Below are positions 1-5,061 of a DNA stretch of 5,061 nt, piece by piece (the stretch's first letter is position 1; each line of letters begins with the position of its first letter). The notes below the pieces were generated by a model, which was not told the DNA's origin, did no database searches, and worked only from the letters and a program-made list of their open reading frames with translations. Made by a program: the position numbers and the translations under genes. The DNA is from an uncultured Alistipes sp. (lineage in GTDB: Bacteria > Bacteroidota > Bacteroidia > Bacteroidales > Rikenellaceae): the NCBI GenBank assembly GCA_900769525.1, contig CAAGGY010000148.1:1-5061 (forward strand), in the 5' to 3' direction.

Positions 1-22
1 CTACACGACGCTCTTCCGATCT
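1..22 (+). other. Illumina TruSeq adapter remnant (artefact)
   Basis: These 22 bases, ending in CTCTTCCGATCT, match from memory the 3' end of the Illumina TruSeq universal/read-1 adapter. The downstream reading frame becomes protein-like only from base 23, which fits adapter sequence joined to genomic DNA at 22/23. This is untrimmed library sequence at a contig end, not biology. It should be masked, and no coding sequence should be extended into it. Confidence 0.96.
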
Positions 23-267
23 CTGTGTGGGTGGCTCGCAAGGGTCTCTCTTTTGAGATTACCGACGAGTTGCAGCGTGCGCTAACCTTTGGCATTGAGC
101 ATACGTGGGAGGCTGTTGCCGAGTCACGCTACTACGCACCAGACAATGGTCTTACAGCTTACGAATATCTTACACGAAACATCGACTTCATCCTTGACGA
201 AGAGAAGCACCGTGCGCTGAAGAAGTTCTGGGATGCAGGCATCCGCATAGAGCCGCGATCCTATTAA
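23..267 (+). CDS. mqnA: MqnA-like chorismate dehydratase, C-terminal fragment
   Basis: About 80 C-terminal residues of a protein resembling MqnA, the periplasmic-binding-protein-fold enzyme that converts chorismate to 3-[(1-carboxyvinyl)oxy]benzoate in the futalosine pathway to menaquinone. The fragment opens with VWVARK, which resembles the conserved (F)xVWVA strand of the family. It continues with a helix (ELQRALTFGIEH) and ends with the family-like YLTRNIDFILDEEKHRAL segment, followed by a TAA at 265-267. The GTG at 25 is almost certainly an internal valine: the gene is cut by the adapter junction, and bases 23-24 are the last two of the preceding codon. Full-length members are roughly 250-290 residues, so over two thirds is missing. 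A related MqnA/MqnD-superfamily protein is the alternative. Identification is from motif memory, not a search. Confidence 0.72.
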
Positions 268-300
268 AGAAGCCGCACGGTAGTTGCCGAGCGACTTCTT
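267..300 (+). terminator. Hairpin on the mqnA stop, possible terminator
   Basis: AAGAAG (267-272) pairs with CTTCTT (295-300), CGC (274-276) with GCG (291-293) and CGG (278-280) with CCG (287-289). Two 1x1 mismatches separate the blocks, and the loop is TAGTTG. This gives 12 pairs in 34 nt, beginning on the last base of the mqnA-like stop codon. There is no U-run after the stem, only the U-rich 3' arm itself, so termination is plausible but not typical. It could instead be a 3'-end stabilising structure. Confidence 0.4.
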
Positions 301-386
301 ACCTCCACACAAGGGGCGTTCATTGTATTCCGCCCCAAAAGCCCGCAAACGAGGGCAAAGTTGAATAGTAAAGAATAAAACTTATT
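301..386 (+). promoter_or_regulatory. Intergenic leader before corA with two small hairpins
   Basis: GGGGCG (313-318) is perfectly inverted as CGCCCC (331-336) around a 12-nt loop, and GCCC (341-344) is inverted as GGGC (353-356). Neither is followed by a T-run on the plus strand. The rest, 357-386, is A/T rich. No convincing Bacteroidota -7 element (TAnnTTTG) is visible, so I cannot place the corA promoter. A structured 5' leader would suit an ion-transporter gene, but no known riboswitch architecture is recognised. Confidence 0.3.
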
Positions 387-394
387 AGGAGGAG
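387..394 (+). promoter_or_regulatory. Strong Shine-Dalgarno site of corA
   Basis: AGGAGGAG lies just upstream of the ATG at 397 and is fully complementary to the anti-SD core. It fixes the corA start with confidence. The spacing is short: 4 nt from the end of AGGAGG. Such a strong site is uncommon in Bacteroidota; lnt has only AAGGA and folC has none. Confidence 0.8.
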
Positions 395-396
395 AT

Positions 397-1350
397 ATGA
401 TCACCATCTATCTAAAGCAATACAACAAGATTATCCGCAATGCCGACACCGACCTCTTCGACGAGCTCGGCTTCGACGATATTCTCTGGATCGACCTCTT
501 GGACCCTTCAATCAAGGAGCAGAAGGCCGTGGAGAACTTTATGGAGCTGAGCCTGCAGACACGCCAGCAGGTTGAGGAGATTGAGTCGACATCTAAATAC
601 TCTGAGACCGAGAATGCCATTGTCTCGAACTCTAACTTCTTTGTGCCTCAGGGCGAGTCGTTTACCGTTGAGCCAGTGTCGTTTATCATCTCTAACGAGG
701 GTGTGCTTGTCTCGATGCGTCAGGCCGAGTTTCGCACCTTCCGTGAGGCCGAGAAGCGTCTGCAGATGAACTACCGCTCATACTCTACGGGCTACCATAT
801 CCTTATCTCGTTGCTCGAGGTGCGCATCGACTACGATGCCGACCTTGTTGAGATGGTGGGTAAGCAGGTTGCTGCCGTGAGCAAGGAGATTTCGAGTGGT
901 TCGAAGATCGACAAAGAGGTGTTGTATCGCATCAACGCCCTGCAGGAGAACACCATGTTGCTTCGTGAGAATATCTTCGACCGCCAGCGTGTACTCTCGT
1001 CAATCTTGCGTTCGGAGCGCTTTCCAAATGATATCTACCCACGCTTGCAGCTGATGCTCAAGGATGTCAACTCGCTTATCAGCCACGCCGACTTCAGTTT
1101 CCAGCGTCTGGACTATATTCAGGATGCAGCGCTCGGCCTTATCAACATCGAGCAGAACGAGATTGTAAAGATCTTCTCCGTGGCCGCTGTAGTCTTCATG
1201 CCTGCGACGCTTGTGGCAAGTATGTATGGTATGAACTTTAAGTTTATGCCTGAGTTGCAGTGGGAGTACGGCTATCTTTGGGCTATCGCCTTGATGCTCA
1301 TTGTGTCGTGTGCGACGTTCTGGTTCTTTAAATTCAAGAAATGGCTCTAA
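397..1350 (+). CDS. corA: CorA family Mg2+/divalent cation transporter
   Basis: Complete 317-residue inner-membrane channel of the CorA metal-ion transporter family, which works as a homopentamer moving Mg2+ (in some members Co2+ or Ni2+) into the cytoplasm. Residues 1 to about 255 form the cytoplasmic alpha/beta and long-helix funnel and include the family-like WIDLLDPS (31-38). The first membrane helix spans about 258-277 (IFSVAAVVFMPATLVASMY) and ends in the signature GMN at 278-280. The loop carries MPEL (284-287), and the second membrane helix covers about 291-311. The short basic tail KFKKWL is typical. Length is normal for the family and no residue looks damaged. The ATG at 397 is supported by AGGAGGAG upstream. 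It is flanked by a hairpin on the left and a strong terminator on the right, so it may be transcribed alone. Metal specificity cannot be told from sequence; a CorA-like Zn2+ exporter (ZntB type) is less likely. Confidence 0.95.
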   Translation: MITIYLKQYNKIIRNADTDLFDELGFDDILWIDLLDPSIKEQKAVENFMELSLQTRQQVEEIESTSKYSETENAIVSNSNFFVPQGESFTVEPVSFIISNEGVLVSMRQAEFRTFREAEKRLQMNYRSYSTGYHILISLLEVRIDYDADLVEMVGKQVAAVSKEISSGSKIDKEVLYRINALQENTMLLRENIFDRQRVLSSILRSERFPNDIYPRLQLMLKDVNSLISHADFSFQRLDYIQDAALGLINIEQNEIVKIFSVAAVVFMPATLVASMYGMNFKFMPELQWEYGYLWAIALMLIVSCATFWFFKFKKWL

Positions 1351-1472
1351 AAGCTGCATAGCTGGGCTGATTTGGTGTTATACTCAACCGAGAAACCGCA
1401 TCATACTAAATGTATGAGAGTGTTTCTCGGTTTTTCGTATGCCTAAAATCAGCCTCAGCACTGCAACTTTTA
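1348..1472. repeat. Nested imperfect inverted repeat after corA
   Basis: The left arm 1348-1373 pairs with the right arm 1446-1472: TAAAAG with CTTTTA, TGCA with TGCA, GCTG with CAGC, and GGCTGATTT with AAATCAGCC. The interruptions are a single mismatch (1354/1466), a 2-nt mismatch (1359-1360/1460-1461) and a one-base bulge (T1455). Inside lie ATAC (1380-1383)/GTAT (1437-1440), the 11-bp terminator stem, and an apical TCATAC/GTATGA. About 44 pairs fold 125 nt into one long rod. The left end coincides with the corA stop codon. It has no coding capacity I can recognise. It could be a MITE- or REP-like palindromic element that supplied the terminator, or an elaborated 3'-end structure; copy number elsewhere in the genome would decide. 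Confidence 0.6.
1386..1435 (+). terminator. Intrinsic terminator of corA
   Basis: AACCGAGAAAC (1386-1396) is a perfect 11-bp inverted match to GTTTCTCGGTT (1422-1432). The stem runs directly into a five-T run (1431-1435), whose first two bases are in the stem. The apical part folds again (TCATAC 1401-1406 with GTATGA 1412-1417, loop TAAAT). On the minus strand the tail is poor in T, so termination is expected mainly for plus-strand corA transcripts. Confidence 0.88.
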
Positions 1473-1493
1473 AACAAAGTGGAGCATTGATGG

Positions 1494-1523
1494 TTGCTAT
1501 TTGGCGAATGTTTGTTACATTTG
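1494..1523 (+). promoter_or_regulatory. Bacteroidota-type promoter of lnt-folC
   Basis: TACATTTG (1516-1523) is an exact match to the Bacteroidota primary sigma -7 consensus TAnnTTTG. A TTG (1494-1496), 19 bp upstream, fits the -33 element. Transcription should start around 1527-1531, leaving a leader of only about 27-30 nt before the lnt ATG. It lies between the corA terminator and lnt, where a promoter is needed. No experimental start is available. Confidence 0.7.
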
Positions 1524-1548
1524 TAGTCGATTACGACAATAGTCGTAA
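1524..1548 (+). promoter_or_regulatory. Overlapping dyads at the lnt transcription start
   Basis: TTACGAC (1531-1537) and GTCGTAA (1542-1548) form a perfect 7-bp inverted repeat around AATA. A second dyad, GTCG (1526-1529)/CGAC (1534-1537), shares the central CGAC, and TAGTCG is directly repeated at 1524 and 1540. As DNA this is placed like a repressor operator just downstream of the -7 element. As RNA it would make a 5'-terminal stem-loop abutting AAGGA (1547-1551), the only Shine-Dalgarno-like sequence before lnt. I do not recognise the binding protein. Confidence 0.55.
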
Positions 1549-1556
1549 GGATTTAG

Positions 1557-3149
1557 ATGATGAATAGAATGACAACAAAAAAGAGGCTTCTCCTCGTACT
1601 TATATCCGTAGCGCTTCTCTCGATGGGTTGGCTTGGCCTTAGCGGTCTATCGCTACTCGTTGCACTCATCCCACTCCTTATTATCAGCGAGCATTATAGC
1701 GACTCGGCACGCGACTGGTGGCGAATGTGTGGCTGGGGAGCGATGACCTTCCTACTATGGCAGGCAGCAACTATATGGTGGGTGTGGAACGCTACGCCCA
1801 TAGGCCCTATAGCCTCGGCTGTTGTCGGCTCGTTCTGGAACCTTGTCCCCTTGATGGTCTATCACTACACCTCGAAGCGTGCGCCACGAGGATTGGCCTA
1901 CACACTCTTTGTGGCCTTGTGGATTGCTACCGAGCATATCTACAACTCGGCAGAGGTGATGACCTTCCCATGGCTACTGCTCGGACATGGCTTCTCAAAC
2001 GACGTCTGGGCAGTGCAGTGGTACGAGTACACAGGAATATTTGGTGGCGCACTCTGGGCATTGGCCTCTAATGTTGCGCTATTCGAGATTCTGCGTTCAA
2101 AGACTAAGGTTGCAAAGGTGCGTGCAGCGCTTATTGTCCTTCTTCCCATGTTGTGCTCTATAGCCCTCTATTTTTGCTACACTCCATCTGAGCGTCATGC
2201 TACAATCTCTGTTGTGCAGCCCAATGTTCCGTGTTACGACGAGGAGCGCAAGGCAAAAGATATTCACAACGATGTCGAAGCTATGAAGGGGCTGTGTGAC
2301 CAGGTGCCAGCTGCAGCATCGTTTGTTCTATTGCCTGAGTCGGCACTATCGTATATCGACGAGTTTGGCTCTCTCGACGAGGCATTCCTCCATATGTACA
2401 AAGGGGCGTTTGAGGCTATGTATGGCGATAGTATGTCGGCAGCAAAGCTTATCACAGGTGCCTCGACGATACGCAACTATGGCAAGATAGCGGCTACAGA
2501 TACTGCACGTGAGTATCGCAACGGCAACTACTATGACTACTTCAACTCTGCCCTATTGGTAAATGCCGAGGGCAATGTTGAGCAGACATACCACAAGGGT
2601 CGCCTTGTGATTGGTGTCGAGGCTGTGCCTATGCGTAAGCTCTTCAAGCTCTTCGAGGTCGACCTCGGAGGTATCTCTGGTCAGCTGGGCTGGGGTCGTG
2701 AGCACCTTATATTTGAGAACGATGGTGTAAAAATTGGCCCTTCGATATGCTACGAGGGCATCTATGGCGACTATTTTGCAGGTTTTGCTCGTAATGGTGC
2801 TGAGGTGATGGCTCTTATCTCGAACGACGGCTGGTGGGGTGATACACCAGGTCACCGTCGCTTGTTCGACTTTGCACGTCTGCGTGCCATTGAGACACGT
2901 CGTGCCATTGCACGCAGTGCCAATACCGGTATCTCGGGCTTCATATCACCACGTGGCGAGACCATTGGCGAGCGCCTTGAGTGGGACGAGCGTGGTGTGC
3001 TTACGGCGAATGTCGAGTTGCGAGATAGTGTGACCATCTATACACACTATGGCGACTGGATAGCACGTATTGCGAGCTATGTGGCCGTGCTCGCTGTGAT
3101 GTACTATGTGGCATACCGTGTACGCCGTCGCAACCATCTTGTAGATTAA
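1557..3149 (+). CDS. lnt: Apolipoprotein N-acyltransferase
   Basis: Complete 530-residue inner-membrane enzyme that transfers an acyl chain from phospholipid to the N-terminal cysteine amine of apolipoproteins, the last step of lipoprotein maturation. The N-terminal half is membrane: hydrophobic stretches at about 10-43, 58-78, 84-101, 113-126, 155-176 and 189-207. A nitrilase-fold domain (about 214-490) faces the periplasm, and a last membrane helix lies at about 503-520, followed by a basic tail. The expected Glu-Lys-Cys triad is visible: E261 in LLPES, K347 in YHKGRL and C398 in ICYEG, with accessory E355 and E400 at the same spacings as E343 and E389 of the E. coli enzyme. Length is close to E. 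coli Lnt (512). The start is uncertain by one codon: tandem ATGs at 1557 and 1560, and AAGGA at 1547-1551 is better spaced for the second. folC follows after 21 bp. Confidence 0.95.
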   Translation: MMNRMTTKKRLLLVLISVALLSMGWLGLSGLSLLVALIPLLIISEHYSDSARDWWRMCGWGAMTFLLWQAATIWWVWNATPIGPIASAVVGSFWNLVPLMVYHYTSKRAPRGLAYTLFVALWIATEHIYNSAEVMTFPWLLLGHGFSNDVWAVQWYEYTGIFGGALWALASNVALFEILRSKTKVAKVRAALIVLLPMLCSIALYFCYTPSERHATISVVQPNVPCYDEERKAKDIHNDVEAMKGLCDQVPAAASFVLLPESALSYIDEFGSLDEAFLHMYKGAFEAMYGDSMSAAKLITGASTIRNYGKIAATDTAREYRNGNYYDYFNSALLVNAEGNVEQTYHKGRLVIGVEAVPMRKLFKLFEVDLGGISGQLGWGREHLIFENDGVKIGPSICYEGIYGDYFAGFARNGAEVMALISNDGWWGDTPGHRRLFDFARLRAIETRRAIARSANTGISGFISPRGETIGERLEWDERGVLTANVELRDSVTIYTHYGDWIARIASYVAVLAVMYYVAYRVRRRNHLVD

Positions 3150-3170
3150 ACTGTTCAACATCATATTATT

Positions 3171-4460
3171 ATGAATTATACTGAGACACTCGATTTTCTA
3201 TTTACCTCTATGCCGTCGTTCCAGAATGTTGGTGGCGACGCTTATAAGCCAGGATTAGAGCGTGTGGCAACGTTCTGCCAATATCTGGGTAACCCACAGC
3301 GTAACTTCTACACCATTCACGTTGCAGGCACCAATGGTAAGGGCTCTGTATCGCATATGCTTGCCTCAATACTCCAGCAGGCGGGCTACCGCACGGGACT
3401 CTTCACCTCGCCACACCTCTCGGACTTCCGTGAGCGTATTCGTGTCGATGGCGAGATGATACCCAAGCAGAAGGTCGTAAACTTTGTCGACAAGCACCAG
3501 GCAAAGATGAAGGAGTACGACCTCTCGTTCTTCGAGATGACAGCGTCGCTGGCGTTCGACTACTTCGACCAGAGCGATGTGGAGGTGGCAGTTATTGAGA
3601 CAGGTCTCGGCGGACGACTCGATGCAACAAATATAATAACACCTATACTTAGCATAGTGACCAACATTGGCCTTGAGCATACCGAGTTCTTGGGCGATAC
3701 GCTCGAAAAGATCGCTTCGGAGAAGGCGGGAATCATCAAGAAGAGCATTCCTGTGGTGCTTGGCCAGCGCAACGATGAGTACAACGCCGTGTTTGAGAAG
3801 CGTGCCGAGGAGCTTCGCTCAAAGCTTATCTATGCTGAGAAGGAGTGGACGCTAAATGGTGTGGAGCACTACGACGATGAGAATCAGCACTTCAGCCTTG
3901 TGCGTGAGCGTGATGGGCGCATCTACGAGCTCGACATCGACCTCTTGGGCGACTACCAGGCACACAACATCGTGACTGTCTGCGCTGCTGCCGACTACCT
4001 TGCTGAGCATACACCACTCACCATCTCACGACGTGCCTTCCGTCAGGGCCTCGCTACGGCGGCCGCATCTACAGGCCTCGAGGGTCGTTGGCAGGTGCTC
4101 TCACGTGAGCCGCTGATGGTATGCGACACTGGTCACAATGTCGATGGTATGCGCTATGTCGTTAAGCAGCTTGAGGAGCTTGAGTGCGATAAGTTGTATT
4201 GTGTGATTGGCTTTGCTCGTGAGAAGGCCCTCGAAAAGATTATGGAGTTGCTTCCTAAGAAGGCACACTACATCTTCACACGTGCCTCGATTGACCGTGC
4301 ACGCCCTGTCGAGGATATCGCAGCTGTTGCCGAGCGTCTCGGCCTTGAGTATGAGTGTCAGCCATCGGTGGGCAAGGCCGTAGAGCGTGCCCGAATCCTT
4401 GCAACGCCAAACGATGCTATCTTTATCGGTGGTAGCAACTTTATCGTTGCAGAGGTGTAA
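3171..4460 (+). CDS. folC: Folylpolyglutamate / dihydrofolate synthase
   Basis: Complete 429-residue cytoplasmic Mur-ligase-superfamily enzyme that adds glutamate to folates using ATP; bacterial FolC often also joins dihydropteroate to glutamate to make dihydrofolate. The ATP P-loop GTNGKGS is at 53-59, followed by SPHLSDFRERI (80-90) in the substrate region. Next come ETGLGGRLDATNI (143-155) and GLEHTEFLGDTLEKIASEKAG (about 167-187), whose H170 and K185 match the metal-binding His and the usually carbamylated Lys. The C-terminal domain carries GLEGRW (302-307), DTGHN (319-323, where many homologues have DGAHN) and a closing GGSNFIVAEV. Length is standard. The ATG at 3171 is the first after the lnt stop; the upstream sequence is A/T rich with no Shine-Dalgarno. 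It is probably co-transcribed with lnt and is stopped by the terminator at 4479. Whether it is mono- or bifunctional cannot be decided here. Confidence 0.95.
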   Translation: MNYTETLDFLFTSMPSFQNVGGDAYKPGLERVATFCQYLGNPQRNFYTIHVAGTNGKGSVSHMLASILQQAGYRTGLFTSPHLSDFRERIRVDGEMIPKQKVVNFVDKHQAKMKEYDLSFFEMTASLAFDYFDQSDVEVAVIETGLGGRLDATNIITPILSIVTNIGLEHTEFLGDTLEKIASEKAGIIKKSIPVVLGQRNDEYNAVFEKRAEELRSKLIYAEKEWTLNGVEHYDDENQHFSLVRERDGRIYELDIDLLGDYQAHNIVTVCAAADYLAEHTPLTISRRAFRQGLATAAASTGLEGRWQVLSREPLMVCDTGHNVDGMRYVVKQLEELECDKLYCVIGFAREKALEKIMELLPKKAHYIFTRASIDRARPVEDIAAVAERLGLEYECQPSVGKAVERARILATPNDAIFIGGSNFIVAEV

Positions 4461-4478
4461 GATATTGACCATAAATGA

Positions 4479-4513
4479 AATGGGGGTTATCCACTCGGAT
4501 AACCCCCATTCTT
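4479..4513. terminator. Bidirectional terminator between folC and groEL
   Basis: A perfect 14-bp inverted repeat, AATGGGGGTTATCC (4479-4492) and GGATAACCCCCATT (4497-4510), surrounds the tetraloop ACTC. On the plus strand it is followed by the T-rich CTTATATATT, and on the minus strand by TCATTTAT. It sits in the 72-bp gap between two convergent genes, so it most likely ends both folC and groEL transcripts. Confidence 0.9.
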
Positions 4514-4532
4514 ATATATTCAGCGATGATGA

Positions 4533-5061
4533 TTACATCATGCCGCCCATACCGCCACCTGCGCTTGCAATAGTTGAGAGAGGACTCTCCTCCTTCTTGC
4601 TTGCCAAGACGCACTCAGTGGTAAGGAACATCGAAGCGATAGATGCTGCATTCTCCAAAGCTACACGTGACACCTTTGTAGGGTCGATGATACCTGCTGC
4701 GAGCATATCCTCGTAGCGGTCGTCACGAGCATTGTAGCCAAATGAGCCTGTGCCCTCCTTAACCTTGTTGACAACAACAGAGCCCTCGCCACCAGCGTTG
4801 GCAACAATCTGACGCAATGGCTCCTCGATAGCACGCTTAACAATCTGGATACCAGTTGTCTGGTCGTCGTTCTCGCCCTTAAGGCCCTCGAGGCACTCAA
4901 CGGCACGGATGTAAGCAACACCACCACCAGGAACGATACCCTCCTCAACAGCAGCACGTGTAGCTGCCAAGGCGTCGTCAACACGGTCCTTCTTCTCCTT
5001 CATCTCAACCTCTGTTGCAGCACCAACGTAAAGTACAGCTACACCGCCAGAGAGCTTAGCC
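4533..5061 (-). CDS. groEL: Chaperonin GroEL, C-terminal part (runs off window)
   Basis: The last 175 or so residues of the 60-kDa chaperonin (about 545 residues in full). The protein forms the double seven-membered ring that folds proteins with GroES and ATP. The frame stays open to the window edge, beginning AKLSGGVAVLYVGAATEVE, so the ATG at 5003 is an internal methionine and the 5' part lies outside. The piece covers the second hinge of the intermediate domain and the C-terminal equatorial segment. The ATP-hydrolysis aspartate (D398 in E. coli) is the second D of RVDDALAATRAAVEEG, near 4974-4976. The nucleotide-binding GGG follows in VPGGGVAY, then DPTKV and TTEC. The tail is a short GGGMGGMM. 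TAA is at 4533-4535. groES would normally lie upstream, beyond the right edge. It is convergent with folC. Confidence 0.98.
   Translation of the reverse strand, partial: AKLSGGVAVLYVGAATEVEMKEKKDRVDDALAATRAAVEEGIVPGGGVAYIRAVECLEGLKGENDDQTTGIQIVKRAIEEPLRQIVANAGGEGSVVVNKVKEGTGSFGYNARDDRYEDMLAAGIIDPTKVSRVALENAASIASMFLTTECVLASKKEESPLSTIASAGGGMGGMM

Noticed and set aside
25..267. An apparent complete 80-residue gene starting with GTG at 25
   Set aside because: The GTG encodes a valine inside a conserved MqnA-like strand, and the sequence upstream is adapter. It is a truncated gene, not a small complete one.
1000..1359. Minus-strand ORF of 119 codons opposite corA
   Set aside because: It lies antisense to the well-supported CorA C-terminus, including the GMN region. 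It has no family resemblance and is best read as a codon-bias shadow.
1490..1567. A 25-codon ORF (ATG at 1490, TAG at 1565-1567) overlapping the lnt start, possibly a leader peptide
   Set aside because: The likely -7 element (1516-1523) lies inside it, so the transcript would start downstream of its ATG. It also has no Shine-Dalgarno site and no recognisable peptide.
4101..4472. Minus-strand ORF of 123 codons opposite the 3' part of folC
   Set aside because: It is antisense to conserved FolC motifs such as DTGHN. It would start inside the folC-groEL gap with no promoter, and its product resembles no known protein.
4479..4513. The long perfect palindrome considered as a mobile-element end or attachment site
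   Set aside because: Its place between convergent genes, tetraloop and T-rich flanks on both sides are fully explained by a bidirectional intrinsic terminator.
4387..4716. Plus-strand ORF of 109 codons spanning the folC end, the terminator and the groEL end
   Set aside because: It reads through a 14-bp terminator hairpin and is out of frame with folC and antisense to groEL. It is not a plausible gene.

Overview
The window looks like one end of a short-read assembled contig from a Bacteroidota genome. The evidence is the families present (a Bacteroidota-type FolC, a GroEL with a short GGM tail), a good match to the Bacteroidota sigma-factor promoter (TTG, 19 bp, TAnnTTTG) before lnt, and mostly weak or absent Shine-Dalgarno sites. 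Balanced GC content and a fragment resembling MqnA (futalosine route to menaquinone) make a Rikenellaceae/Alistipes-like gut bacterium a reasonable guess, but the genus is inference only. Bases 1-22 are not genomic: they match the 3' end of the Illumina TruSeq read-1 adapter.

Layout: adapter (1-22); 3' end of an mqnA-like gene (to 267); a hairpin-rich gap (268-396); a complete corA metal-ion transporter gene (397-1350); a long nested palindrome containing a strong terminator (1348-1472); a promoter and overlapping dyads (1494-1548); lnt, apolipoprotein N-acyltransferase (1557-3149); folC, folylpolyglutamate/dihydrofolate synthase (3171-4460), 21 bp behind lnt and probably co-transcribed; a bidirectional terminator (4479-4513); and the 3' third of groEL on the minus strand, running off the right edge (4533-5061).

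The protein-coding content is ordinary housekeeping: quinone synthesis, Mg2+/divalent cation transport, lipoprotein maturation, folate polyglutamylation and protein folding. All predicted catalytic or signature residues checked are present. I found no defence system, mobile-element gene, CRISPR array, tRNA or rRNA. The less ordinary signals are non-coding: the roughly 125-nt nested inverted repeat that begins on the corA stop codon, and the two overlapping dyads at the presumed lnt transcription start. The adapter remnant is the main quality issue.
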